Positions 53,320 through 64,000 are shown, numbered from the stretch's first letter. The stretch is 64,000 nt of DNA from Butyriboletus loyo (GCA_038093515.1 JBBPSI010000005.1:124001-188000); one strand, 5' to 3'. The notes: generated by a model not told the origin, from the letters alone. A program made the numbers and translations.

Positions 53320-54116
53320 ATCTCATTGCTTTATTAGCCCTCGCTGAATGTCACTCCGTTTCCTACCGATAAGTTTCTTCTGGGCGGACGTTCTCCGGAA
53401 ATGGCAAACAGCAGTTTGGGCCTAAGACCGAAATTGGATCGCAGTTGACGACATGACTGATTTCACCGTTGCAGGAACCCGGTAACATTTCCCCCGACCA
53501 AACGAATGTGTTTGCATGTGACCACTGATTGACTCATACGGCTCTATTCTTGCCATGTTAGTTCGCATCAGGATCGATACCATGCGCAACTGGACGAGAT
53601 CCGAGAGCATGCTCCTCGTGCGTCGCGCTTTTTATGGCGAAACCAGTATGGCGTTAAATTTACACTGGGTGGACTTTGGTCATCCGCTGGGATCACGATC
53701 CATACCGGCTAGTTCCGGCATGTGCCGGTCCGAGTTGGCCACGAGGCTCATTATAGGTCACTGCTGATAAGAAGCTTCTCCCTTTCGGTGAGTCGTCCTG
53801 GCCTGTCACCCAAACGGCGTCTGCACACCGCCAACTACATCCACACGACGCACGCACCAAGTACTTCCGCCTTCGTTAATCAGTTCACTGATCAGTAATG
53901 AAAACATGCAAGTGAGCAAAACTAGATATAGGAACCTCATGAAATGCGCGAAAGTTGAATGTACGGAGAATGCCAACTCCCAATGCTAGGAGCCGCAGCC
54001 TTGAAACATGCATACCCGAAAGGAACGCATGACCACAGAAACAGGCAACATTGCGCTACAACTAGCACGACAAAAATAATGGAACCCAAGTTCCGACTTT
54101 GGCCCTGAATTGCTAT
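53320..54116. other. Convergent intergenic region, NDUFS4 / lipase
   Basis: 797 bp. The ORFs here (for example 53555-53767) have no motif or splice partner. Untranslated 3' regions of the two convergent genes are expected. Confidence 0.5.
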
Positions 54117-54653
54117 TTATGTGCAATAAATGGTGCCTATGTAGATCCCTTGGTAGGGGCCCAAGTGGTCGAGAATATCACCATCAAGGATGTTGGGTAC
54201 TGTCTTGATGGTACATTGAGTGTCTGTCGCATCATTTTCGCCTAAAAATATTCAAGTGTTACTGGACAGCAGTGGATGGGCATGAGTTGTTGTGCCTACC
54301 TGGACATTCAACTGCGTCGTTGGGTTGAATGAGATGAACCTCACCCATGACATGCGAGAATCCCAAGAAACGGCCAGGGACCATGGGAATAACATCTTTT
54401 TTGTTATTTATCCGCTGGAAGTCGGAGATCTATGGTGATGAATGTTGAGTTGCTTTGGGGTGGGAATGTTGAGAGACAAACGGTCGCATCGAAGAGAGCA
54501 GCCCATGCAGGGTTACCGACGCGAGGAGTGCCGTAGGTGACACCTTTGATGGCGATGTTGGATGGTAGATTGAGGGCCATGAACATGCAGTCAAGCTCTG
54601 CGAGCGCTCCTCCGAGGGAGTGACCAACCTATCCAAAAATCAATACAAGACGT

Positions 54654-54701
<48 letters not shown>

Positions 54702-55395
54702 TACCAGAGTGACGGATGTCGCGCCATACTGAGAAATGAGGGATTTGGCTTGGTTAAGAATGACTGGTGCAGTCTTGGCATGTTCGTTGGCAAAGCCACT
54801 GTGGACATGGACACTACTATCTACACCGGGAAAGAGAGTAGAGTCGAGATTTTCCATGACGATGTCGACATCGGTGAGGTCGGAAAGGCTATGAGAGGGT
54901 AAACGAATGTGATCTAGGAGGTGAAAGAAACGGTTACAGTTGGGTGGGGTCAGTGCCCTGGTGAGCAACGACGACAGAGTTGGAGGAAGGCCAATAACCG
55001 ACATAGTCTGGAGATAGCTGTAGAGATAAGGGGAGAGGAGCGAAAAGAAGAGAAATTGATGTTACAATATTGGATGGCGTTACCGTCACCACCGGTGAGA
55101 GAGACCTGGAAGTCCAGGACAGCTTGGCAAGCCTCTGGGAAGGGATGAAACGAATGGATTTTCTAGAGACAAAGGACATACGACCACAGGCCCATTCCTG
55201 GACGATGGCGGGAGAACAGTAGGCGGCCCTGGCAAACTCAGTATAAGGGGCGAGAGCAGAGAGCTGAGCGGAGGTCATGGGGGTGACGGACGATACATGG
55301 GCGCAAGGGACGGGGGGGAGTGGAGTGGCATGAGCGGGCATAGCAGCGGCCCCGAGAGCGGAAAGGAGAGTGAGGTGAAGAACGAATGGGTGCAT
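54117..55395 (-). CDS. Secreted class 3 lipase
   Basis: Complement of 54117..54241, 54300..54429, 54482..54628, 54705..54888, 54938..55007, 55066..55134 and 55185..55395; 311 aa. The N-terminus is a signal peptide (MHPFVLHLTLLSALGAAAMPAHA), indicating secretion. The fold landmarks follow: YTEFARAAYCSP, YYVGYWPSSNSVVVAHQGTDP, TDVDIVMENLD, VHSGFANEHAKTA, and the nucleophile motif VGHSLGGALAELD. Next are VTYGTPRVGNPAW, the region of the catalytic Asp (NNKKDVIPMVPGRFLGFSH) and the catalytic His in GEVHL. It ends DHLGPYQGIYIGTIYC. Five or more Cys suggest disulfides. It would hydrolyse acylglycerols or related esters outside the cell. Intron 4 consists mostly of a (TC)21 tract. The gene is head-to-head with a Zn2Cys6 regulator. 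Confidence 0.93.
54656..54697. repeat. (GA)21 microsatellite inside a lipase intron
   Basis: Perfect dinucleotide run of 42 bp lying inside the 76-nt intron 54629-54704. On the transcript strand it is (UC)n and begins a few bases after the 5' splice site. Confidence 0.92.
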
Positions 55396-55757
55396 GATTG
55401 GGAAGGGGGCGCATGGGATGCATTTTATGGTGTAGAAGTAACCGGTGTCTACGGAGAAACCAGGAGGTGCGGGAAGAACATCTGACCTGTTGGTGCGAGG
55501 CAAGGCTGGAGCACATCGTGTCAGGTATAAAGATTAGACCGCGACATGGAGATTGAGTCGTCCTCGTCGGGAGGAGGTCAGGGGGTGGCGAAGGAACATC
55601 TGACCTCTCTGTGCGAAGCCGGGACGGGGCACACTTGGGATCACCCACACCGAAGCGGAGATTGTCGTTGTCGTCGTCGTCGTCATCGTCGTCGTCGGTG
55701 TCAATGTGAATGACATTCCCACCGAAATCTCAAATAGACATCAACATCTTCGTTTCG
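55396..55757. promoter_or_regulatory. Divergent promoter, lipase / Zn2Cys6 regulator, with internal duplication
   Basis: 362 bp between opposing start codons. It holds two imperfect copies of a roughly 50-bp unit (about 55462-55510 and 55572-55628) sharing AGGAGGT and GAACATCTGACCT, and a trinucleotide repeat. Both genes may be controlled from here. Confidence 0.5.
55664..55698. repeat. Imperfect (TCG)n repeat
   Basis: Near-perfect trinucleotide repeat with one CAT interruption, in the divergent promoter. Confidence 0.8.
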
Positions 55758-58714
55758 ATGTCGCGTTCGACCCGACTCCCGTCCATCGCGAGCATGTCCC
55801 TCTCGGACATTCCCTCGCACGACCAGCGCACCCACCACCGACCCGATCTTTCGCAACTGGACCCATCACTCGCCGTCGACCTGCCCGTCCCACACCGCTC
55901 GCTCTCGCCCTCCCATTCCCCATCTTCCACTTCTGCCTATCTTCAGCCCTCTCGCACCAAGAAATCCCGCAGAGAGAAACCCCGCATTGAACTAGCCCCA
56001 GACCAGCCCCTCACCACACAGGGAAAACCCCGCGCACGGGTTTACGTCGCTTGCTTGCAATGGCACGCCCTCCCTTCTCTCCCTTTCGCCCTCCTTCTCA
56101 CCGCATCATAGCCGAACACGCAAAATACGCTGCGATGGCACAAAGCCCACCTGCCATAACTGCGCCCGTCGCGCGAAGCCGACCGACCCCTGCGTTTACG
56201 ACGCCGCCCCAAAGCGTAGAGGCCCAGACAAGACTCCTGGTACACGCCAGCGCATGGCGCGCGAGGCACGTCAGGAAAGTGATGCAGACGCAGACGCATC
56301 CCGTCGTCGCCGTCAAAAGAGACACGACACCGTGTCTCCGCCTCCACAACCTCAGTTCCGTCCACTCCCCACATCTCCCCGCCCTCTCGCTCCACTCAGA
56401 CAGTCTTCTCTCGTCCTCGACCCACAATTAGCCGATATGCCTCCATTTCACCCCACTCCGGTAGCTTCCCCACCACCCTTGTGTTCAGATTCCTCACTCA
56501 CTGGTGCAGGATCCGCCATATCCGATCCGCTACCAGTCTTTTCGGACGGCACATTATACCACATGACGAGTCAGGTATTGACTTGATCACTCGCTCGTCG
56601 TTGACGTTCTCATCAGTTGTGACCAAAGGGTCTACACAATATACTTAGCTTTACTTCCCATCTAGACCTCCATCCCCCACTGAACTCTCTTGTCACTCCA
56701 ACCATGACTCGTGCGGTCATTTCCTCGTACGAAGACCACGACACCGACACCTCTGAAGACTCTCCAAAGATAACCTTTGAGCCCTCCCTTGACTTTGCTC
56801 GTCAAACTTGGTGGGATTACCTCCTTTCCATGTACTCTTCTTCCGTTCCATCCCTATCCATACCCATGTCGAAACGACAACAAGCGGCAAACCAGATTAC
56901 TAGCGACTTACGTTTTCTCTTCCGTTCTTCAAATTATTGGTTTTCCTTCATCAACGTCCCTCGTCTTCTCTCTATTTATTTCGATCCAGAAAGGCGGGTC
57001 GGTATGCAACCTAGCTTCCTGCCTGCCGCACTTGCCATCGCCACCTTTTTTCAGTCTTCCGAGGCTGGTTTTGGCAAAGAAGGGCGGCAGAAAGCGATGC
57101 GTCTCCGGGACGTTGCCCAAGGTGCCCTCGAGGCCAGTCTGAATGCTCGTTGGATCGACGAGGAACTAGCGCAGGCAGCTTGGGTAAGCAGGTCCCTTTA
57201 CTTCTTCGCTTATCTGACCGTCCAAAAGCTACTAGCTTTGTTCGAAGTTTGCGCGCATCCTAATCACACCAGCGAGCGGTCTTCGTCTGGTTTGGTCATG
57301 CTCGACACTATCATCAGGACGCTTTCTCTGACCTTGGTCGACATGGGGGATCCGGCTTCCACTAGATTTTATCCACGTTCTGTTCCCTCGGTCGTGTCTG
57401 CGTCACAATCTTGGGCAACTAATCCATCACTCGATACCGGAGTAGACAATGCATACTCCCCGTACCCATGGCAAGGCTGTTCCTGTGTCTTCCGATCGCT
57501 AGGACGATGTTCGGTCATAGCCCATGAGTACACCCCCCTCTGGCTATCTTCCCCGGCCTGGGATAGCTCTTGGTCAGAATCCGAGATCAGAAAGGAGATT
57601 TGTCGGAGGCTCTGCTGGAGCACGTTGGTGCTCGCAGCTGGTCACACGTCATATCTCACATCAGCGAGCCGAATACCTGCTGACCTCTTCATCCTAGAAC
57701 CCGCCAATGTATGCATTCTTCCTCGTTGGTGCGACCATACTGACTTAGAAGCATTTAGTTTACGCTACTCTTTCCTGGCGAGGCGATGCGCTCCTCCGAC
57801 GGACACTCTGGAAAAGACACCATCTGGTCACTCAATTACAGGACCATGCTACTTTGGCACAGTTGTCTGAAAATGCGTCACAATCCCAGCGTATCGGAAG
57901 CCGAGATGGCGCGCTTCGGACTGGACGCGTGGCTCGAAGCAGATGTACTTGAGAAAGCGCTCAACTCACATGGATGTGACCTTGAGAGAACGTTCCTATT
58001 CCAGGGACGTGAGTATTTATTCAAGTAAGCAAGTCGTTTCTTGTAGCGAGTGCGACTAATTGTCTCTCAGTGTGCGGTTGATTGTGACGCATGAATTCCA
58101 ACGAAATATACCGCTTGCTACTGCGTAAGTGTTTCCCTGTTTCACCGTTTGGAAACATGACTCAACCGCTTCAGTGATGTTCATCATCTTTTCCGTAAGA
58201 AAGCAAAAGAATGGCGTACGTCGGTCTTGTTCTCGATTCACACCACCGTAACTAACGTGTTTGTTTCAAGTCACCCACCAAGCCAATGTCGCCCAGCGTG
58301 TCGTCCAATCACTGGGAGCCGTGACAGGGAATGGATCGCATACATTGGTGCATCGACCTTTCTTCGCATTCTGGTTCATGAGCCAGATCAACAGGTAGCG
58401 TGATGCTAGGAAGCTATACGTCATGTCATTGATCTGCGGCCGGAACAGGGCATTGTCTCTTTGGGAATGCGATAATTCGTTGACTCTTGCCCTCGACGTG
58501 GGCACCGCCCTCTTTAAACCCATCGACTACCTGAGTGCCTTGTGGCCGTGTCCCGGTCAGTCCTGTAACCACCGCTCTGGATTGGCACTGAGTCGTCATG
58601 CTAGAGCAAAGACGCCGGTCGCAGGCCATCCGCGAACAACTCGCTGCTGCTTGCAGGGAAGCGAGTCGCCCCCTCCCGCCTCCGAGCCCTCCGGATATTA
58701 TAGACTGGGACTAG
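55758..58714 (+). CDS. Zn2Cys6 fungal transcription factor
   Basis: Exons 55758..56062, 56112..56574, 56629..57183, 57229..57708, 57759..58024, 58071..58124, 58175..58215, 58271..58394, 58449..58555 and 58593..58714; 838 aa. The binuclear cluster is at about residues 99-130: ACLQCRTRKIRC, DGTKPTCHNCARR, then DPCVYD, giving C-x2-C-x6-C-x5-C-x2-C-x9-C. The second Cys is created across an intron with GC-AG ends (56063-56111). A basic, then Pro/Ser-rich linker follows. The middle region (WWDYLLSMYSSS, FLPAALAIATFFQSSEAG, LLALFEVCAHP) resembles the fungal-specific TF domain. The end has DNSLTLALDVGTALFKPIDYLSALWP and a short helical tail (EQRRRSQAIREQLAAACREAS). The start is uncertain (55710, 55758 or 55794). 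The last intron is only 37 nt. Target genes unknown; the adjacent lipase is a candidate. Confidence 0.85.
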
Positions 58715-58917
58715 AATCATGTTTGCATCGCTACATTTTACTGTGGAACTTGGAATGTATTGATACGGATACGTTCATGTTGCACTATTACCGTTTACCG
58801 GCATTTCCTAACAAGGAGATGATGTGGCTGCCAGTATAGTCACAGATGTACTTAAGCCAGAAATGCGCGTCGTTCCCTACATTGACGTTGACCTGCGTGA
58901 TAAGTCTTTGACGATCC

Positions 58918-60847
58918 ATGGAAGACATCCGTCCTCCTCATTCAGCCCATACTACATCAGATTCAACATCTTCTCTTGTTCGGGACGACCAACCATCCAC
59001 CCCAATGTCGAAGCGACCTCCTTCCCCCTCCTTCGAGGGTGCTAGCGACGGGATCACGAGGAAGAGGTTCAAAGAAGATTCATCAGAAGATACGGCGAAA
59101 ATACTCATTGCATCTACGTCTAAATATGATGCCCTCGTCAGCGATCTCGCTCAGGAGCTTCAATGCGGGTGTTGTGCCGAACTCGTCTACCGTCCAGTCG
59201 TCGTGTCGCCGTGCCAGCATTTCTTTTGCGGAAGGTATTCTTTTTGCTGATGTGTCTAGTGTAATCGGATGCTAACGGGGCTGCAGCTGTTGTGTGCTCT
59301 GGATCAAAGTGAGTTGCCCTTAGACCGTCGGCGCCCACGAAAGGACTACGCCATCACGAGCCAGTTCGGTTTCACCAAACGTGTTCTTGTGTTGTTTTCA
59401 CGATTTGGGGATGGTATCTCTGGGTGACACAGACGCTAACTTGACTGATCCACAGAATGGTGGCACGAACTGTCCTGCTTGTAGAGGGATCTCGAGCTTC
59501 GTCACGCCATCCCGCCCTCTTCAGACAATCGTTGATGTGCTGCTACGTGCGGAACCTTCCAGGACGCGTACAGAACGGGAGCGAATGCAGGCGGATGAAA
59601 TATATAAGGCTGGTTCATCGATGAGGGTGCGCACGGTGATTTATGTTTATACGGTCATCTCTCAAGCGCTCTGCCAGATTCCGACTCCTCGAGAAGCGTC
59701 TCCAGAACCAAATCTCAACCAGAATTCAGACTATGCCCGTCCTTGCCCACATTGTGGGCCAGATAACCACCCTGGATGGAGATGCCCACAACCGATTGTA
59801 GACTTTTCAGTCGACGCCGAACAGGCTTGGCATCTTGACGACGGTGCACCCCCCGGGCATGCATATTGCGGAAACTGGTATGAAATTTCCGTGTTTTATC
59901 CTCCAACATCGGTTATGGCTGTCTTACTAGTGAAATGCTACTTGCCCTCGGAGCTCCTATCACAACGAAGTGCGACTTCTGCCAAGTGTCGTTCTGTGGA
60001 ATCACCGTCCAGGGCAGATGCACTGCGTTACCTTTAGCTGCTCAGCACCCTCACAATATGAGTGACATTGGTGACCTCGTTCAATCTTCCGAGGTGTATG
60101 AGTGCTTTGAAAACAACACTATAGAGGTTGAAATCATGTTGGATTACTTGACCAAAGGACAAATCACCCCAAGACAAATATATCGTGACGTGAGTTTGCG
60201 TGATTGTCCCTTTGAGTTTCTGAGACATTGATTCGCTTGCAGATCACGCAGCACCTACAATCACAGCCCAATGGGTTCCGACCCCTAATTGAATTGGACC
60301 TTTTTGTGGACATGCATAGTGTAGCAGCGGGGATCGATGACAACCCCAATGCTCCGAGAACTCGCATTTGTAGGCCATGTGCAACAGAAATACTGCTCTG
60401 GGGTTTGAGGGAATGGTGGATTCGCGAACGTCAAAAGGGTCATTTGGACGCATCCATTGCGAACCGGCCTGATTGTGCACAAGGTGGCTCGTGTGGTCGG
60501 CAGAAAGATCTTGGTGCGTCACGTCTGTTTTTCAGGCCCTGAAATGGCATTTGACATGCCTTGACCTCAGTGCATGCCAAGGAGTGTGAGTTGTCGCTCT
60601 CCATAACTTGAATGATCTGACGGGTTTGCCGTGCATGACAGACAATCACTTGGTGTCGACTTCAGCAACCCGGTTGGTACAAGGATCTGTGTCATCTGCT
60701 GGTCCTCCTGGAAGGGAAATGGACCACGAGAGAGAGATGCGACATAATGAATCCGAGCCAGTCAGTGATGTCCGCAACGCTGGGGATGTTGTTCAGACTT
60801 TGTCTAGCGCTGACGATGGATCTACCATAACCATATGGGTGATCTAG
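58918..60847 (+). CDS. CHFR-type RING E3 ubiquitin ligase without FHA domain
   Basis: Exons 58918..59234, 59287..59308, 59456..59626, 59678..59877, 59931..60189, 60243..60513, 60571..60585 and 60642..60847; 486 aa. The RING (C3HC4) is at about residues 84-125: LQCGCCAEL, VSPCQHFFCGSCCVLWIK, NCPACR. The Cys-rich domain typical of CHFR follows: CPHCGPDNHPGWRCPQP, KCDFCQVSFCGITVQGRC, VEIMLDYLTKGQITPRQIY, ELDLFVD, RICRPCATEILLWGLREWW and RPDCAQGGSCGRQKD. CHFR ubiquitinates mitotic regulators at an antephase checkpoint. The usual N-terminal FHA domain is absent, and only 203 bp separate the start from the previous gene. A 22-nt exon encodes the CCVLWIK part of the RING; a 15-nt exon is used near the end. 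Confidence 0.9.
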
Positions 60848-61038
60848 AAGGTCCTCGTGTTTTTATTTATTTATTCTGCTACCGTCCCACAAGTCATTGT
60901 ATGAACGGCAATATGCTACCTGGCCAGGTCGATATATAGCTAGCGTGATACAAATTCTATATTAATGACAGGTACTCAACAAATATCTATGAACGAACGA
61001 CGTAGATCGAGCAAGACAGAAAGCAAATAAAAAGTTCC

Positions 61039-62244
61039 CTACACCGCGCTCCCAAGTCCGTTGTACATGGCGATATCATCGTCCCAGCGCCGCCGACCAC
61101 GCCCGGATCGACCCGAGTGGATAGAGCCCCTGTCTTTGGCAAGAGATTTGCGCCGCTGACGCTCTTTGAGCTCTTCGGCCAGCCGCTCGACCTTGGCCTT
61201 TTGTTCCGCCTTCTTCATCCTTTTCGCCTCCGCTTTCCGTGTCTTCTCCTCCTTTGCGTCTTCCTTCTTGGAAAGCTTCGATATAGCGGTGCTCTCGGTC
61301 GGCGACGGTGACAATAATTCCAATCCGAATTCAGAAGATTTGCTGGTTTTAGGTAAGGGAGAAATGATACGCGTCAAAGAGAGCTTCCCGCTCATATTTG
61401 GACGCGGACTAGATAGTACTGTCCGGCTCGTATAGTCGAGGGTGGGTGATGGTGAATAGGTTAGGATGGAAATGGGGGCAGAGGGGGGTGGCACGTTGAC
61501 GCGAAGGTTCTCGAGGTTCCGGTTCTTTGTCCGAGCGTCGATGGTAGGCAGAGATTGCATGAGTCCGTCTTGGTCTAGAAGCTCCAGAGGTGCAAAAACT
61601 ATGCTCTCGGAGCTCTGCGAACCACGCCGGTCAATGGGCACCCGAGCACCTCCCATGGACCGTTCCTCGATGATGGCAAGGGTGTGCGACTGCGGAGCAT
61701 GGTCGACCGGGGTTTTCAGAGTGGCTGGGCTTCTTGGGGGAGAATATGATCTTGAATGTGATGAACTGACTGAGGTAGTCGAAGAGGAAAGTGATGGAGT
61801 ATCGGAATCGCTTGCGCTCACGCCGGCACTGGATTGTTTACGTGCCCGAATACGACACGGAAGGTGAAAAGCGGGGAAGGTAGAGTGTGAAGGAGTATGT
61901 GAATGCCATTGGTTGTCTTCTGGAAATGAATCGAATTCCGACTCAGACGGGGTGAAGGTACAACTAGCAGGAGAGTATGAGGGATGGGGAGGGGAGAAAG
62001 GTTCCTCGTATTCCAGAAGAAGGTAAGGTGCGATAGACGCCTTCCTTTCGCGCTGATCGCAGGGCATGATGCTGGCATCGAGGTAATCATCAAACCCGTC
62101 GTCCAGCGCAACTCCATTTACCTCTTGTTCTTCAGCAACGCTGCGTGTATGCGAAACAGCCGGGGAGAACAGTTCCGCAACGGCACAGAGCTCAAAGTCT
62201 GTGTGTGCAGAGACGATACTGAATGTCCGGCTGTGGTCTAACAT
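61039..62244 (-). CDS. Intronless protein of unknown function, disordered with a basic C-terminal helix
   Basis: Single open frame of 401 aa; a Met at 62268 is an alternative start. It is Ser/Pro-rich throughout, with SP/TP clusters (SYSPPRSPATLKTP). The segment RVNVPPPSAPISILTYSPS suggests conservation. A strongly charged helix (KKEDAKEEKTRKAEAKRMKK and EELKERQRRKSL) lies near the C-terminus, before GRGRRRWDDDIAMYNGLG. The lack of introns contrasts with every complete neighbour, but codon composition does not look foreign. No domain recognised. The basic helix could bind nucleic acid or act as a coiled coil; this is a guess. Confidence 0.72.
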   Translation of the reverse strand: MLDHSRTFSIVSAHTDFELCAVAELFSPAVSHTRSVAEEQEVNGVALDDGFDDYLDASIMPCDQRERKASIAPYLLLEYEEPFSPPHPSYSPASCTFTPSESEFDSFPEDNQWHSHTPSHSTFPAFHLPCRIRARKQSSAGVSASDSDTPSLSSSTTSVSSSHSRSYSPPRSPATLKTPVDHAPQSHTLAIIEERSMGGARVPIDRRGSQSSESIVFAPLELLDQDGLMQSLPTIDARTKNRNLENLRVNVPPPSAPISILTYSPSPTLDYTSRTVLSSPRPNMSGKLSLTRIISPLPKTSKSSEFGLELLSPSPTESTAISKLSKKEDAKEEKTRKAEAKRMKKAEQKAKVERLAEELKERQRRKSLAKDRGSIHSGRSGRGRRRWDDDIAMYNGLGSAV

Positions 62245-62627
62245 CGTCCAACTTCGCCGTGGCCTCAAGGTGTTCTCTGAGAAGGTCGCCTTATGCGAAT
62301 GTCCGTTTATTTGAGAGCTTGAAACTGATGCGTCAATCGGAATTTGATATGAGCCTCTATCACCGGTGGGAACGGCTACACGACGCGCAACTTGTAGGTT
62401 AGAATTCTACTGTTTTACCCACGGCTTGACAGAGATGTGTATCCTACTTACTGTTTTTCGCAACGTGACCCCTGCTAGTTCCAGTGCTCTGTTGATCGAT
62501 GGTCGGCGGCCTAGTATCTGAGGCGCCTCGGGGCCGAGCTGACGACCCTAGGGTCTCTTCTGATCCCCGCCCCTGGTGGTCACTGTCGCCTGGGTCAAGA
62601 TTACGATTGCCCCCACCCCCACCTTTG
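62245..62627. other. Intergenic between two minus-strand genes
   Basis: 383 bp with the presumed promoter of the intronless gene and the 3' end of the kelch/BTB gene. No coding signal. Confidence 0.45.
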
Positions 62628-64000
62628 CTATCCGCGCGTGAACGGCCCGTCCTTTTCTGGCTATATGACTGGATAATCGTGGGGTGACATGAGATCTATG
62701 TATTACTACACATGTAGCCTGTAGCGAAAACCTTACCATGACAGTTTTCAGAGCACTACACCCCAAGGTAAAGGAGTGAATATACCATAATGTCCGAACC
62801 TTAGAAAACGTACCGTATCTGAAGACTTCGACAACTACAGAGAGTCGCTACTTCGTAAACTCCAACAGAAGTCGAATTGGATAGAGCGCGGTGCATCGCA
62901 TGCTTCACTAAAGCTTCCAGGTGTGTGATCTGATATGTACTGGAAAGGATCAACAATTGACTCAGGACCGCGGGAGCATGTTGGAGAGGAGTGAGGAGTG
63001 CGAGCGAGTAAAAATATTGCAGTAACGCCAGCGTGATTGGGTATGGTTCCGAGAGATGGAAAGCACGCGGCGTTAACCGCGGATCTGGCCGAGGCTCTGA
63101 CGAGTCTGGTGCTCCAGGGAGGTCGGGCAGGCCGACATCCATAGAAGAGGACGGTAAAGTCTCGACAGCTTGCCGAGCGCGCTCCAGAAATTTTATCCGT
63201 TGGTCCTTGAACCATGGCCACCTATCCTCCAAAGTCTTTCTCGAACATTTGATCTTGCGCCCATCATCACAGACAATCTCAAAATCCGCCAAAACCCCTT
63301 CCTCCAACGCAGCCAAACCAAACTCCTGCATAGGAACATCAAGCCGTCGTGACGGCGGTTGATATATACCGAACGATTCGAGGTCAATCACTGCAACGTG
63401 ATCCCAACTAAGCAGTCGACGATTATAGTCATCTACCAGATTTCCATTGCGATTCCCAAATATGACGAATTTGCTAGCTTCTGCCCAGAGGCATGCTCGG
63501 AACCACGATCCAGAAGCAACCGCATTTCCTGGATCGATGCGTGACCAAGTCATCGTGAGCAGGTCAAGTGCCCAGATCGAGTACGATTGGTATGTGTGAG
63601 CGAGGTAGGTGCCAGCGATGATAAAGTGAGTTCCCAAAATTGCACCTGAGGGAAATCGAAGGCCCGGAGGGAAAGAGGTCCCGGTCATTGCTGTGGAGCG
63701 ATCGGTAATTGTGAAGTCTGTGTCAGGTAACGGAGAGAAGACTTCCAGTTCGCGCTTGACATCCGTGAACTTGAAGTACGTCGTGAGCAGAGGTTCACAG
63801 TGATAAGCCAGGAGCGTACATTGTAGTTGCTGTAGAGATAGATGTCGTTTGGAAAGTCGTCAGTTGGGGAGGCGGAATATGGAATATGGATAAGGGACTC
63901 GGTGGGCGTGAACTCTTGAGAAGGCGAGGACTTGTCTGAACGGAAGCGAGTGCCTGGAGACCCTAGGATAGCAAGATTGTCGGTGGCACGTGATTCCTCT
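62628..64000 (-). CDS. Kelch-like repeat / BTB protein, 5' end outside window
   Basis: Complement of 62628..62660, 62737..62755, 62814..63769 and 63820..>64000; about 396 aa are in the window. The visible start lies within a kelch-type beta-propeller: IYLYSNYNFTDVKRELEVF, GAILGTHFIIAGTYLAHT, SIWALDLLTMTWSRID, ASKFVIFGNRNG and VAVIDLESFGIY. A BTB-like module follows: DFEIVCDDGRKIKCSRKTLEDRWPWF, AFHLSEPYPITLALLQYFYS, LLILSSTYQITHLEALVKHAM and VYEVATLCSCRSLQIRAL. A 19-nt exon (62737-62755) and a 33-nt last exon complete the C-terminus. Kelch/BTB proteins in fungi include cell-polarity and ubiquitin-ligase adaptors. Which group this belongs to cannot be told without the N-terminus. Confidence 0.82.

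Noticed and set aside
53555..53767. 70-aa ORF between NDUFS4 and the lipase
   Set aside because: No similarity to anything recognised, and located in a convergent 3' region.

Overview
This is a nuclear segment of a basidiomycete fungus, most likely an agaricomycete. The genes are packed on both strands and broken by about 160 introns, mostly 45-65 nt with GT-AG ends. Families typical of this group are present: arrestin-like proteins, Zn2Cys6 regulators and a fused ergothioneine enzyme. There is no bacterial operon, CRISPR array, rRNA or tRNA that I can see. All gene models were built by hand from splice signals, reading-frame phase and remembered family conservation, so individual splice sites may be off by a few bases.

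Layout. 1-9.7 kb: the 5' part of a CreA/Mig1 carbon repressor with a 2.8 kb gene-free upstream region; a Snf5/SFH1 chromatin-remodelling subunit; head-to-head with it, a family-X DNA polymerase homologue with a mitochondrial-looking N-terminus that lacks catalytic aspartates; a queuosine-salvage glycosylase; and a small gene of unknown function with two adjacent micro-exons. 9.9-19 kb: three related arrestin-like genes and a phospholipase D-family gene, all on the minus strand, with a 134-bp mariner-type MITE between two arrestins. 19.4-26 kb: dynactin p62 and ergothioneine synthase EGT1. 26.2-34.5 kb: the spliceosome core gene PRP8. 34.8-43 kb: a PH-domain scaffold-like protein, a coiled-coil protein and a RasGEF. 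43.4-50 kb: ribosomal protein L17 head-to-head with a TORC2 Rictor/Ste16 subunit. 50-55.4 kb: a Baeyer-Villiger-type monooxygenase head-to-head with complex I subunit NDUFS4, then a secreted class 3 lipase. 55.7-64 kb: a Zn2Cys6 regulator head-to-head with the lipase, a CHFR-type RING protein without FHA domain, an intronless unknown gene and a kelch/BTB protein cut by the window end.

Most genes are conserved housekeeping genes with no joint pathway. Two neighbourhoods may be functionally linked: the arrestin/phospholipase D group (membrane traffic or signalling) and the divergent lipase/regulator pair. The most unusual biology is the family-X polymerase homologue. The most unusual gene structure is the repeated use of coding micro-exons (4-23 nt) and of GC-AG introns, including one inside PRP8 itself.
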